64,000 nt of DNA from Streptomyces sp. MH60 (lineage in GTDB: Bacteria > Actinomycetota > Actinomycetes > Streptomycetales > Streptomycetaceae), in NCBI RefSeq assembly GCF_002939385.1, contig NZ_MULI01000022.1, positions 33,091 to 97,090 of the forward strand. Reading direction: 5' to 3'. Below, piece by piece: positions 26,156 through 34,969 of this stretch (position 1 is the stretch's first letter; the number at the start of each line of letters is the position of its first letter). Under the pieces are notes generated by a model that was not told the origin of the DNA, ran no database searches, and saw nothing but the letters and a program-made list of their open reading frames with translations. The position numbers and the translations under genes are program-made.

Positions 26156-27397
26156 TCAGTCCACCAGGTCCCGCACCACCGCGTCCGCCAGCAACCGCCC
26201 GCGCAGCGTCAGCACCGCGCTCCCCGCCTCGTACGGCCCTTGCTGGAGCAGCCCCTCCGACAGCGCCCGCCGCGATGCCGCGAGCCCCGCCTCCCGCAGC
26301 AGCGCCAGCGGGACGCCCTCCCGCAGCCGCAGCTCCAGCAGGACGCGCTCCACGCGCCGGTCCTCGTCCGTGAGGATCTCGCGACCGGCACCCGGGGACT
26401 TCCCCGCCGCCAGCGCCCCCGCGTACGCCCCCGGGTGCTTCACGTTCCACCACCGCACGCCCCTCACGTGGGAGTGCGCGCCCGGTCCCGCGCCCCACCA
26501 GTCGGCGCCCCGCCAGTACAGCTCGTTGTGCAGGCAGCGCCCCGCGTCGGAGGTGGCCCAGTTCGACACCTCGTACCACTCGTAGCCCGCCGCCGACAGG
26601 GTCTCCTCAGCGATCAGGTACCGGTCGGCGTGCACGTCGTCGTCGGTCATCGGGACCTCGCCGCGCCGGATGCGCCGGGCCAGCTGGGTGCCCTCCTCGA
26701 CGATCAGGGCGTACGCCGAGACGTGGTCGGGTCCGGCGCCGAGCGCGGCGTCCAGCGAGGCCCGCCAGTCGTCGTCGGACTCGCCGGGGGTGCCGTAGAT
26801 CAGGTCGAGGTTGACGTGGTCGAAGCCGGCCGCGCGGGCCTCGGCGACGCAGGCCTCGGGGCGGCCGGGGGTGTGGGTGCGGTCCAGGATCTTCAGGACG
26901 TGCTGCTTGGCGCTCTGCATGCCGAAGGAGATCCGGTTGAAGCCGCCCTCGCGCAGCGCCGCGAGGTACGCCGGGTCGACCGACTCGGGGTTGGCCTCCG
27001 TCGTGATCTCCGCGTCCGGCGCCAGGCCGAACTCGTCGCGGACCGCGCGCAGCATCCGCACCAGGTCCCCGGCGGCCAGCAGGGTGGGCGTACCGCCGCC
27101 GACGAAGACCGTGCGGACCTCGCGGGGGTCGTCGCCGAGCACCTTGCGGGCCAGGCGGACCTCGTCGACGAGCGTGTCGGCGTAGTTGTCGCGGGAGGCG
27201 AGGACGCCGCCGGTGCCGCGCAGCTCGGTCGCGGTGTAGGTGTTGAAGTCGCAGTAGCCGCAGCGGGTCGCGCAGTACGGGACGTGCAGGTAGAAACCGA
27301 GGGGGCGGTCGGCGGCCCCGGCGAGCGCGGACGCGGGCAGGGCACCGTCGGCGGGGACGGGCTCGCCGTCGGGGAGTGCGGAGGGCATGCGTTCCAT
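26156..27397 (-). CDS. hemW: Heme chaperone HemW
   Basis: Radical-SAM protein of 413 aa, formerly annotated as oxygen-independent coproporphyrinogen oxidase; HemW proteins bind heme and deliver it. Seen: the 4Fe-4S motif CATRCGYCDF (CxxxCxxC) at about residue 42, then FVGGGTPT and EANPES of the barrel, and the C-terminal HemN domain. The CxxxCxxCxC fourth Cys typical of true HemN is replaced by F-N, as in HemW. ATG 27397 or 27388 (MPSALP) are both possible starts. Confidence 0.9.
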   Translation of the reverse strand: MERMPSALPDGEPVPADGALPASALAGAADRPLGFYLHVPYCATRCGYCDFNTYTATELRGTGGVLASRDNYADTLVDEVRLARKVLGDDPREVRTVFVGGGTPTLLAAGDLVRMLRAVRDEFGLAPDAEITTEANPESVDPAYLAALREGGFNRISFGMQSAKQHVLKILDRTHTPGRPEACVAEARAAGFDHVNLDLIYGTPGESDDDWRASLDAALGAGPDHVSAYALIVEEGTQLARRIRRGEVPMTDDDVHADRYLIAEETLSAAGYEWYEVSNWATSDAGRCLHNELYWRGADWWGAGPGAHSHVRGVRWWNVKHPGAYAGALAAGKSPGAGREILTDEDRRVERVLLELRLREGVPLALLREAGLAASRRALSEGLLQQGPYEAGSAVLTLRGRLLADAVVRDLVD

Positions 27398-27454
27398 TGT
27401 CCCGTACAGCCGCGGTTACCCGGTTCCTCGACCGACCGGCTGCCCGATCGACCG

Positions 27455-27504
27455 GGCTGCTCGGCTGATCGGCTGCTCGGCTGCCAGGCTGATCGGCTAC
27501 TCGG
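27455..27504. repeat. Short degenerate direct repeats
   Basis: GGCTGATCGGCTGCTCGG (27463-27480) recurs one base changed at 27487-27504, 24 bp later, and related GGCTGC words lie just before it. The second copy covers the stop codon of the phosphatase gene. No function is evident. Confidence 0.6.
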
Positions 27505-29911
27505 CCTGGAGCACCAGCAGCGCCAGGTCGTCCTCCGGGGGCCGGGGCCCGAACTCGTGCACCAGCCGCCTGATGCGCTCGGCGACCAGCTCGGCGTCCA
27601 GGCCCGTGCACCCGGCCAGCGCCGTGGCCAGACCGTCGCCGTCGTCGAACTGGCGGGAGCCGCTGCGCCGCTCCGTGATCCCGTCCGTGACGCACAGCAG
27701 GGTGTCCCCGGACCGCAGCTCGAAGGTCTCGCTGACGTACGTCGCGTCCTCGACGACGCCGAGCAGGGTCTGCGGGTGCGCGACGGCCGACACCGTGCCG
27801 TCGGGCCCGAGGAGCAGCGGCAGCGGGTGCCCGGCGGACGCGAGGGTGCAGCGGACGCCGCCGTCGAAGGGGACCAGCTCGCCGTAGAGCAGGGAGAGGA
27901 AGCGCGTCTGCGGTCCGTCGCCCGGGGCAACCGGTGGGCCGCCTGCGGCGACCAGTGCGCGGGCGGCGGCGTCGGCGGCCTCGGTGGCGTCGTCGAGGAG
28001 GAGCTGGTTGAGGCGGTCGAGGACGTCGGGGACGCCGTACTGCTCGCGGGCCAGCAGGCGGAGCCAGGGCCGGGCGAGCCCGATGACGACGGCGGCCTCG
28101 GGGCCCTTGCCCTGGACGTCGCCCACGGCGAAGCACCAGCGGCCGTCCCCCGCCGGGAAGAGGTCGTAGAAGTCGCCGCTGGGGCCGCCCTTGTCGCGCG
28201 GTTCGTAGACGAGGGCGCTGCGCACGCCGGGGATCTCCGCGACGGCACCGGGCAGCAGGCCGCGCTGGAGCACGGCGCTGATGGTGGCCTGCCGGGCGTA
28301 CTGGCGGGCGGCGCCGATGGCGAGCGCCACCCGGCGGCTGAGATCCTCGACCAGGCCGGTGATCTCGTCGGGGAAACCGGGCGTGTCGAGGGTGTCGGGG
28401 TCGTCCGAGGCGTGCGGGGCGGCGTTCGAACTGTCGGCCCGTCCGATGACCAGGGTGCCCAGTGGCCTGCCTCCGGCGACCAGGCGGTAGGCCAGCGCGG
28501 TGCCGTGCGTGCCGTCCGGGCCGAGTGCGTCGCCGGGCCAGGGATGGCCGACGGGGCCGGAGCGCCAGGGGTCGCGCGGGCGGGGCGGGTCCTTCTCCAG
28601 GGCGGCGCGCAGCTCGTCCAGGTGCCCCTCGCCCGCGTGCCACACGCGGGCCAGCCGGGCGCCCACGGCCGCTCCGGTGTCGTCGGTCCAGGCGCCCCGG
28701 CCCAGGGACTCGTCCTCCAGCCACACCCCGCACCAGTCGGCGAGCCGGGGCACGATCAGCTGGCCGGTGAGGGAGGCGACCAGGTCCTCGTCGAGCTGCC
28801 CGGCCAGGAGGTCGGAGGCCTCGGCGAGGAAGGACAGCGCGCCGCGGCCCAGCCACTCGCGGTCGCGGACGCCGCGCCGGGCGGTCCCGGCGGTGCCGTC
28901 CCACGGGTCGGGCCACCGCGGTCGGCCCGGCCGGCCGGGGCACCCGCCGCGCTCACGGGTCGCGCCCGCGTCTGGGGCAGCGTCTTGGTTCGCGCCCTGG
29001 TCGGCGTCTTGGCTCGCGTCTTGGTTCGCGTCCGGGACGGCCGCACGGCCGGGAGCGGCCGCCCGACGGTCCGGGCCCGGCGCGGGGCCGTCCGACCGCC
29101 CAAGGCCGTCCGCGTCCGGGCCGTCCGAGGTCCCCGAGCCGTCCTGACCGGCGCCCTGGCCGCTCAGGCTCCCCTGGGGCACGTGGGCGGCCGTCCGGTC
29201 TCCCAGACCGGCCCGCACGTCCTCGCCGGACGCACCGGACCCGCCGGACGCACCGGACTCGACGGATGCGCCACACTCACCGGACCCGCCAAGCTCTCCG
29301 CCCCCGGCGCCTTCGCCCTCCGCCCCGCCCGTCCCCTCCCCCGGCCGCCGCGTGCCCGGCGGCTCGGGGCGTCGCGCCCCGCACCCTCCGGCGTACGCCT
29401 CGGTCTGACCGGCGGTGTCCGTGCCCGCGGCCGACAACCGCGCCCACACCGTCTTGATGCCCGGGCGGTAGGTGATGCCCCACGCCTCCGCGAGCGCGGC
29501 GACCAGGCGCAGGCCGCGCCCGTACTCGGCGGGATCATGCGGCATCTCGGGGTCGGTGCTCCGGGGCGCGCGGGACGGGTGCTGGTCCGTGGCCTCGACG
29601 ACGAGCGCGCCCGTCTCCTCCAACCGGAGGACCACGTCGACGTCGGTGCCGGCGTGCACCACGGCGTTGGTGACCAGCTCGCTGACGACGACCAGGGCGT
29701 CCGCGACGAGGTGCTCCGTCAGCTGTTCCGTGCCGGGCAGGCGGAGCGCGGACCAGTCGGCGAGCGCGGCCCGCGCCATCGCGCGGGCGGCGCCCGGTGC
29801 CAGGGAGCTGCCGAGCAGGCTCACGCGCGCCCGCGCACACTCCTGGGCGGTGTTCGCAGGCTCCGCGCCGGCGCGGGAGGCGGTCTCCCGCTGCGTCGGA
29901 ATGGCCCCCAT
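27497..29911 (-). CDS. Multidomain PP2C (SpoIIE-type) phosphatase with ATPase and GAF domains
   Basis: An 804-aa signalling protein. Residues ~25-165 are an RsbW-like HATPase (N-box ELVTNAVVHAG, G-box GRGLRLV). About 165-345 is a Gly/Ala/Ser/Asp-rich low-complexity linker with runs such as NQDASQDADQGANQDA. About 355-550 is a GAF-like sensor, and 570-804 a PP2C phosphatase (GDFYDLFPAG, VGDVQGKGPEA, VTDGITER, PPEDDLALLVL). This holds anti-sigma kinase-like and anti-anti-sigma phosphatase-like activities in one chain, as in several streptomycete regulators of stress sigma factors. GGGGAG stands 6 bases before the ATG. Its partner is not known. Confidence 0.88.
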   Translation of the reverse strand: MGAIPTQRETASRAGAEPANTAQECARARVSLLGSSLAPGAARAMARAALADWSALRLPGTEQLTEHLVADALVVVSELVTNAVVHAGTDVDVVLRLEETGALVVEATDQHPSRAPRSTDPEMPHDPAEYGRGLRLVAALAEAWGITYRPGIKTVWARLSAAGTDTAGQTEAYAGGCGARRPEPPGTRRPGEGTGGAEGEGAGGGELGGSGECGASVESGASGGSGASGEDVRAGLGDRTAAHVPQGSLSGQGAGQDGSGTSDGPDADGLGRSDGPAPGPDRRAAAPGRAAVPDANQDASQDADQGANQDAAPDAGATRERGGCPGRPGRPRWPDPWDGTAGTARRGVRDREWLGRGALSFLAEASDLLAGQLDEDLVASLTGQLIVPRLADWCGVWLEDESLGRGAWTDDTGAAVGARLARVWHAGEGHLDELRAALEKDPPRPRDPWRSGPVGHPWPGDALGPDGTHGTALAYRLVAGGRPLGTLVIGRADSSNAAPHASDDPDTLDTPGFPDEITGLVEDLSRRVALAIGAARQYARQATISAVLQRGLLPGAVAEIPGVRSALVYEPRDKGGPSGDFYDLFPAGDGRWCFAVGDVQGKGPEAAVVIGLARPWLRLLAREQYGVPDVLDRLNQLLLDDATEAADAAARALVAAGGPPVAPGDGPQTRFLSLLYGELVPFDGGVRCTLASAGHPLPLLLGPDGTVSAVAHPQTLLGVVEDATYVSETFELRSGDTLLCVTDGITERRSGSRQFDDGDGLATALAGCTGLDAELVAERIRRLVHEFGPRPPEDDLALLVLQAE

Positions 29912-30117
29912 GGACGTCTCCCCGGGCAGTTCGTGCGAGTTCCTCGCAGTCGATGCCGACAGAGTGACAGACCGGCCCCGCCCATAAGCACGGAGTTACC
30001 GAAGTGGGCCGCGATGGGTGAGAACCGTGCTAGGCGAACGTTCGAAGACGGCCGGAAGCCGCACGGAAACCGGACGTCTTCGGACATTCGCGGGCACGGA
30101 CAGTGCCGCCTCGGGCC

Positions 30118-31995
30118 CTACGCCTCGCGCGAGCCCTCGTACATCTCCTCGATCAGGTTCTTGTACTCCCGCTCCACCACCGGCCGCTTCAGCTTCAGGC
30201 TCGGGGTGATCTCGCCGTGTTCGACGTCGAGGTCGCGGGGCAGCAGGCGGAACTTCTTGATGGTCTGCCAGCGCTGGAGGCCCTCGTTGAGCTCCTTGAC
30301 GTAGCCGTCGACCATCTCGACGGTCGCGGGCGCCGCGACGATCTCGGCGTACGGCTTGCCCTCCAGGCCGTTCTCCTTCGCCCACTCGGTGATCGCGATC
30401 TCGTCGAGGGCGATGAGCGCGGTGCAGAAGTTCCGGTCGGCGCCGTGCACCAGGATGTTGGAGACGTAGGGGCAGACCGCCTTGAACTGGCCCTCGACCT
30501 CGGCCGGCGCGATGTACTTGCCGCCGGACGTCTTGATGAGGTCCTTCTTGCGGTCGGTGATGCGCAGGTAGCCGTCGGGCGACAGCTCGCCGATGTCGCC
30601 GGTGTGGAACCAGCCGTCGGCCTCCAGCACCTCGGCGGTCTTCTCGGGCAGCTTGTGGTAGCCCTCCATGATCCCGGGGCCGCGCAGCAGGATCTCGCCG
30701 TCGTCCGCGATGCGCACCTCGGTGCCGGGCAGCGGCTTGCCGACGGTGCCGGTGCGGTAGGCCTCGCCGGGGTTGACGAAGGAGGCGGCGGAGGACTCGG
30801 TGAGGCCGTAGCCCTCCAGGATGTGGATGCCGGCCCCGGCGAAGAAGTAGCCGATCTCCGGCGCGAGGGCGGCCGAGCCCGACACGCAGGCGCGCAGGCG
30901 GCCGCCGAAGGCCTCGCGGATCTTGGCGTAGACGAGCCGGTCGGCGACGGCGTGCTTGGTGCGCAGCCCCGTGGGGGCGCTCGCGGTGCCGGTGCGCTTG
31001 AAGTTGTCCTGGGTGACCTTGGCGTACTCGCGGGCGATCCCGGCGGCCCACTGGAAGATCTTGTACTTGGCCCCGCCGCCCGCGCGGGCCTTGGCGGCGA
31101 CGCCGTTGTAGACCTTCTCGAAGATGCGGGGCACGGCCGCCATGTAGGTGGGCTGGACGACCGGCAGGTTCTCGATGATCTTGTCGACCCGGCCGTCGAC
31201 GGCGGTGACGTGACCGGCCTCGATCTGGCCGGAGGTCAGCACCTTGCCGAAGACGTGCGCGAGCGGCAGCCACAGGTACTGCACGTCGTCCTTGGTGACC
31301 AGGCCGGTCGCGGCGATCGCCTTGGCCATGTACGACCAGCAGTCGTGCGGGAGCCGGACGCCCTTGGGCCGGCCGGTGGTGCCGGAGGTGTAGATGAGGG
31401 TGGCGAGCTGGTCCTTGGTGAGCGCGCCGACCCGCTCCTTGATCAGCTGCGGGTCCTTCTCCAGGCGGGCCGCGCCCCGGCGCTCCAGCTCGTCGAGGGT
31501 GAGGACCCAGTCCTCGGAGGTGTCGGCGCCGGTCGCGTCGACCACGACCACGTGGGTGAGGTCGGGCAGCTCCGCCTTCTTCTCCTTCGCCTTGGCGAGC
31601 TGCGCGGCGTCCTCCGCGATCAGCACCCGGCTCTCGGAGTCGGAGAGGATGTACGCCGATTCGTCGGCGTTGGTCTGCGGGTAGACGGTGGTCGTCGCCG
31701 CGCCCGCGCACATGATGCCGAGGTCGGCGAGGATCCACTCCAGCCGGGTGGCGGAGGCCAGGGCCACCCGCTGCTCGGGCTGCACGCCCAGCTCGATCAG
31801 GCCGGCCGCGATCGCGTAGACGCGCTCGGCGGCCTGCGCCCAGGTCAGCGACTTCCAGTCGTCGGGGCCCTCGCCCGCGGCCGACGGCACCGGGTAGCGG
31901 TACGCCTCGGCGTCCGGCGTGGCGGCCACCCGCTCCAGGAAGAGTCCCGCCACGGAGGGCGGACGGTTCTCGATCAGTGTCTGTGTGTCGCTCAC
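30118..31995 (-). CDS. Long-chain fatty acyl-CoA ligase
   Basis: AMP-forming acyl-CoA synthetase of 625 aa (FadD15-like). It activates fatty acids with ATP and CoA. Seen: the AMP-binding motif IYTSGTTGRPKG, GYGLTESSA, and the C-terminal hinge GDIGELSPDGYLRITDRKKDLIKTSGGKYI. The GTG start is set by GGAGG 5 bases upstream; longer frames are not supported. Its ~300-bp upstream region holds the lepA terminator, an imperfect palindrome, and no other gene. Confidence 0.92.
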   Translation of the reverse strand: MSDTQTLIENRPPSVAGLFLERVAATPDAEAYRYPVPSAAGEGPDDWKSLTWAQAAERVYAIAAGLIELGVQPEQRVALASATRLEWILADLGIMCAGAATTTVYPQTNADESAYILSDSESRVLIAEDAAQLAKAKEKKAELPDLTHVVVVDATGADTSEDWVLTLDELERRGAARLEKDPQLIKERVGALTKDQLATLIYTSGTTGRPKGVRLPHDCWSYMAKAIAATGLVTKDDVQYLWLPLAHVFGKVLTSGQIEAGHVTAVDGRVDKIIENLPVVQPTYMAAVPRIFEKVYNGVAAKARAGGGAKYKIFQWAAGIAREYAKVTQDNFKRTGTASAPTGLRTKHAVADRLVYAKIREAFGGRLRACVSGSAALAPEIGYFFAGAGIHILEGYGLTESSAASFVNPGEAYRTGTVGKPLPGTEVRIADDGEILLRGPGIMEGYHKLPEKTAEVLEADGWFHTGDIGELSPDGYLRITDRKKDLIKTSGGKYIAPAEVEGQFKAVCPYVSNILVHGADRNFCTALIALDEIAITEWAKENGLEGKPYAEIVAAPATVEMVDGYVKELNEGLQRWQTIKKFRLLPRDLDVEHGEITPSLKLKRPVVEREYKNLIEEMYEGSREA

Positions 31996-32110
31996 GACAT
32001 CCTCCGGGCCCGCGACGGTGCGGCTGGCTCGTTGCGGCTGGCTCAGGTGCGGCTGGTTCACTCTCGGGCGGTGTTCGGGCGGTGACTCGGACTGTTGCCC
32101 GATCACTTGT

Positions 32111-32126
32111 TTAACTCACGAGTAAC
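32111..32126. promoter_or_regulatory. Imperfect palindrome upstream of acyl-CoA ligase
   Basis: TTAACTCACGAGTAAC has arms ACTC and GAGT with partial extension. It lies 116 bp upstream of the ligase start in a relatively AT-rich patch. A TetR-type lipid regulator site is one possibility; this is only suggestive. Confidence 0.25.
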
Positions 32127-32216
32127 TACGGGGCAGGCATCAGGGTAAAGGGCGACCGGCCCCCGCGTAAGACTCCGCGCCCTGTCACTTCCTACAGATG
32201 CGCGCCCATGACATGC

Positions 32217-32253
32217 GAAGGGACCCGCCGCACTTTCGTACGACGGGCCCCTC
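32217..32253 (-). terminator. lepA terminator hairpin with GAAA loop
   Basis: Read leftwards, the RNA can pair GAGGGGCCCGUCGUAC with GUGCGGCGGGUCCCUUC around a GAAA tetraloop, using several G-U pairs. It begins 40 bp after the lepA stop. No T run follows, which is normal in this genus. Confidence 0.75.
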
Positions 32254-32292
32254 GGTGTCCGTTTCGCCCGGACTCGGCGTGCGGCGCGGCGG

Positions 32293-34161
32293 TTACTTCT
32301 TGCCCTTGCCCGATCCCGCGCTGTCATCGCTGGACAGGACCGCGATGAAGGCTTCCTGCGGAACCTCCACGGAACCCACCATCTTCATCCGCTTCTTGCC
32401 CTCCTTCTGCTTCTCCAGCAGCTTCCGCTTACGGGAGATGTCACCGCCGTAGCACTTGGCGAGGACGTCCTTGCGGATGGCGCGGATGGTCTCGCGGGCG
32501 ATCACCCGGGAGCCGATGGCCGCCTGGATGGGCACCTCGAAGGCCTGGCGCGGGATCAGCTCGCGCAGCTTGGCGACGAGCCGCACGCCGTACGCGTAGG
32601 CCGCGTCCTTGTGGGTGATCGCCGAGAAGGCGTCCACCTTGTCGCCGTGCAGCAGGATGTCGACCTTGACCAGGCTGGAGGTCTGCTCGCCGGTGGGCTC
32701 GTAGTCCAGCGAGGCGTAACCACGGGTCTTCGACTTCAGCTGGTCGAAGAAGTCGAAGACGATCTCCGCGAGCGGGAGGGTGTAGCGGATCTCGACGCGG
32801 TCCTCGGAGAGGTAGTCCATGCCGAGCAGGGTGCCGCGCCGGGTCTGGCACAGCTCCATGATCGAGCCGATGAACTCGGTCGGCGCGAGGATCGTGGCCC
32901 GCACGACCGGCTCGTACACCTCGTTGATCTTGCCCTCGGGGAACTCGCTCGGGTTGGTGACGGTGTGCTCGGTGCCGTCCTCCATGATCACCCGGTAGAC
33001 CACGTTGGGGGCGGTGGCGATGAGGTCGAGTCCGAACTCGCGCTCCAGCCGCTCGCGGATCACGTCGAGGTGCAGCAGGCCGAGGAAGCCGACGCGGAAG
33101 CCGAAGCCGAGGGCGGCGGACGTCTCCGGCTCGTAGACCAGGGCGGCGTCGTTGAGCTGGAGCTTGTCGAGGGCCTCGCGCAGCTCGGGGTAGTCGGAGC
33201 CGTCCAGCGGGTACAGGCCGGAGAACACCATGGGCCTGGGGTCCTTGTAGCCGCCGAGCGCCTCCGTGGCGCCCTTGTGCTGGCTGGTGACGGTGTCGCC
33301 GACCTTGGACTGGCGGACGTCCTTCACGCCGGTGATCAGGTATCCCACCTCGCCGACGCCGAGGCCGTCGGCGGAGAGCATCTCCGGCGAGTTGGTGCCG
33401 ATCTCCAGCAGCTCGTGCGTGGCGCCGGTGGACATCATCCGGATCCGCTCGCGCTTGTTGAGCTGGCCGTCGATGACCCGGACGTACGTCACCACTCCGC
33501 GGTAGGAGTCGTAGACGGAGTCGAAGATCATCGCGCGGGCGGGGGCGTCCTTGACGCCGACCGGGGCGGGGACCTCGGCGACGACCTTGTCCAGCAGCAC
33601 GTCGACGCCGAGGCCGGTCTTGGCGGAGACCTTGAGCACGTCGTCGGGGTCGCAGCCGACCAGGTTGGCCAGCTCCTCGGCGAACTTCTCGGGCTGCGCG
33701 GCCGGCAGGTCGATCTTGTTCAGCACCGGGATGATGGTGAGGTCGTTCTCCATCGCCAGGTAGAGGTTGGCGAGGGTCTGGGCCTCGATGCCCTGGGCGG
33801 CGTCGACGAGGAGGATGGTGCCCTCGCAGGCGGCCAGCGACCGCGACACCTCGTAGGTGAAGTCGACGTGCCCGGGGGTGTCGATCATGTTGAGGATGTG
33901 CGTGTCGCTCTTGTCATGGGTCGGGGCCCACGGCAACCGCACCGCCTGGGACTTGATCGTGATGCCGCGCTCGCGCTCGATGTCCATGCGGTCGAGGTAC
34001 TGGGCGCGCATCTGCCGCTGCTCGACCACACCGGTCAGCTGGAGCATCCGGTCGGCGAGCGTGGACTTGCCGTGGTCGATGTGCGCGATGATGCAGAAGT
34101 TGCGGATCAGCGCCGGTTCGGTACGGCTCGGCTCGGGCACATGGCTGGGGATCGCGGGCAC
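32293..34161 (-). CDS. lepA: Elongation factor 4 (LepA)
   Basis: Translational GTPase of 622 aa that acts on stalled or back-translocating ribosomes. Seen: G1 AHIDHGKSTLAD, GITIKSQ, DTPGH, NKID, and the LepA-specific C-terminal domain ending in Lys-rich sequence. GTG 34161 is chosen for AGGA 6 bases upstream and because orthologs begin near PAIPSHVPEP; an ATG at 34230 is the alternative. Divergent from rpsT. Confidence 0.96.
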   Translation of the reverse strand: MPAIPSHVPEPSRTEPALIRNFCIIAHIDHGKSTLADRMLQLTGVVEQRQMRAQYLDRMDIERERGITIKSQAVRLPWAPTHDKSDTHILNMIDTPGHVDFTYEVSRSLAACEGTILLVDAAQGIEAQTLANLYLAMENDLTIIPVLNKIDLPAAQPEKFAEELANLVGCDPDDVLKVSAKTGLGVDVLLDKVVAEVPAPVGVKDAPARAMIFDSVYDSYRGVVTYVRVIDGQLNKRERIRMMSTGATHELLEIGTNSPEMLSADGLGVGEVGYLITGVKDVRQSKVGDTVTSQHKGATEALGGYKDPRPMVFSGLYPLDGSDYPELREALDKLQLNDAALVYEPETSAALGFGFRVGFLGLLHLDVIRERLEREFGLDLIATAPNVVYRVIMEDGTEHTVTNPSEFPEGKINEVYEPVVRATILAPTEFIGSIMELCQTRRGTLLGMDYLSEDRVEIRYTLPLAEIVFDFFDQLKSKTRGYASLDYEPTGEQTSSLVKVDILLHGDKVDAFSAITHKDAAYAYGVRLVAKLRELIPRQAFEVPIQAAIGSRVIARETIRAIRKDVLAKCYGGDISRKRKLLEKQKEGKKRMKMVGSVEVPQEAFIAVLSSDDSAGSGKGKK

Positions 34162-34259
34162 GCAGGGTCCTGATTCTTGAGGCGTCCGCAGTGTCTGCGG
34201 TCTCGGGTCGGATCGATACGTAGCCTCCATGGTCCCACGGGTGGGGAGCCGGTACGGGT

Positions 34260-34289
34260 TTGGGACCCTCGACGACCCGCTGGTAGTGT
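34260..34289 (+). promoter_or_regulatory. Candidate rpsT promoter
   Basis: TTGGGA at 34260-34265 and TAGTGT at 34284-34289 are 18 bp apart, close to the vegetative (HrdB-type) pattern. The TAGTGT lies about 100 bp upstream of the rpsT start. Assigned by eye only. Confidence 0.4.
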
Positions 34290-34391
34290 GGGTGGCTGTG
34301 TCTCTTGCCCTCTCAGCACGAGGCACTCCTTCAAGAAATCACCGGCACGGGACCCTCGCGGCCTCGTGCCTGAACCTGCAAAGGCTCATTC

Positions 34392-34658
34392 GTGGCGAAC
34401 ATCAAGTCCCAGATCAAGCGGAACAAGACCAACGAGAAGGCCCGGCTGCGCAACAAGTCGGTCAAGTCCTCTCTGAAGACCGCGATCCGCAAGGCCCGTG
34501 AGGCCGCTGCCGCGGGTGACGTGGAGAAGGCCACCGAGTACCAGCGCGTCGCTTCGCGCCAGCTCGACAAGGCCGTCTCCAAGGGCGTCATCCACAAGAA
34601 CCAGGCCGCCAACAAGAAGTCGGCGCTGGCGCAGAAGGTCGGCGCCCTCAAGGGCTGA
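34392..34658 (+). CDS. rpsT: 30S ribosomal protein S20
   Basis: An 88-aa basic primary 16S rRNA-binding protein. The N-terminus MANIKSQIKRNKTNEKARLR and the C-terminal HKNQAANKKSALAQKV are typical. The GTG has AAGG 7 bases upstream. It is monocistronic and divergent from lepA; two hairpins lie downstream. Confidence 0.98.
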   Translation: MANIKSQIKRNKTNEKARLRNKSVKSSLKTAIRKAREAAAAGDVEKATEYQRVASRQLDKAVSKGVIHKNQAANKKSALAQKVGALKG

Positions 34659-34731
34659 ATCCCTTATCTGGTCTGATCGCCGGAAGGACCCAGAGCGGGC
34701 CCTCTCTCATCCGCTCCCGTCCGGCACCCAA

Positions 34732-34773
34732 GGATCCATGCGCGGCCTGCGTTCGCCACGCGGGCATGGATCC
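34732..34773. repeat. Inverted repeat downstream of rpsT
   Basis: GGATCCATGC (34732-34741) and GCATGGATCC (34764-34773) are perfect 10-bp arms around a 22-base loop, 74 bp after the rpsT stop. Possible processing or termination structure. Confidence 0.6.
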
Positions 34774-34786
34774 GCGAGCTTGGTCC

Positions 34787-34834
34787 GAAGGCCCCGGTGG
34801 GCCGTCCTTCCCCAGGACGGACGCCGGGGCCTTC
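34787..34834 (+). terminator. Probable rpsT terminator
   Basis: Outer arms GAAGGCCCCGG (34787-34797) and CCGGGGCCTTC (34824-34834) are perfect, with an inner stem CCGTCCT/AGGACGG. Very stable; symmetrical enough to stop transcription from either side. The holA stop is at 34970. Confidence 0.8.
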
Positions 34835-34836
34835 GG

Positions 34837-34949
34837 CGTGTCCCGGGAGGGGTGTCCCGGGAGGAGTGCCCCGGGAGGGGAGTCCCTGGTAGGCGTGTCC
34901 CGGGAGGGGTGTCCCTGGTACGGAGCCCCGGGTGCGGTGCCCCGGACAC
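34837..34949. repeat. Eight-unit 14-bp tandem repeat
   Basis: About eight head-to-tail units of consensus GGTGTCCCGGGAGG occupy this stretch. Units 1, 2 and 5 are nearly identical and the last ones are degenerate (GGAGCCCCGGGTGC, GGTGCCCCGGACAC). The region 34659-34969 has no gene; it holds this repeat and the two hairpins. Confidence 0.85.
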
Positions 34950-34969
34950 GGGGCCGAGCGCGGCGGGCC

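Noticed and set aside
26240..30304. Open frame of 1354 codons opposite hemW and the PP2C regulator
   Set aside because: Antisense shadow; crosses several real genes and intergenic DNA and has repeat-like Gly/Ala/Val/Arg composition.
30118..32106. Longer acyl-CoA ligase starting at 32106
   Set aside because: The extra N-terminal residues are low-complexity and lie over the promoter region; GTG 31995 has a GGAGG at the right spacing.
34837..34949. CRISPR array
   Set aside because: The 14-bp units are directly adjacent with no spacers, and no cas genes are nearby.
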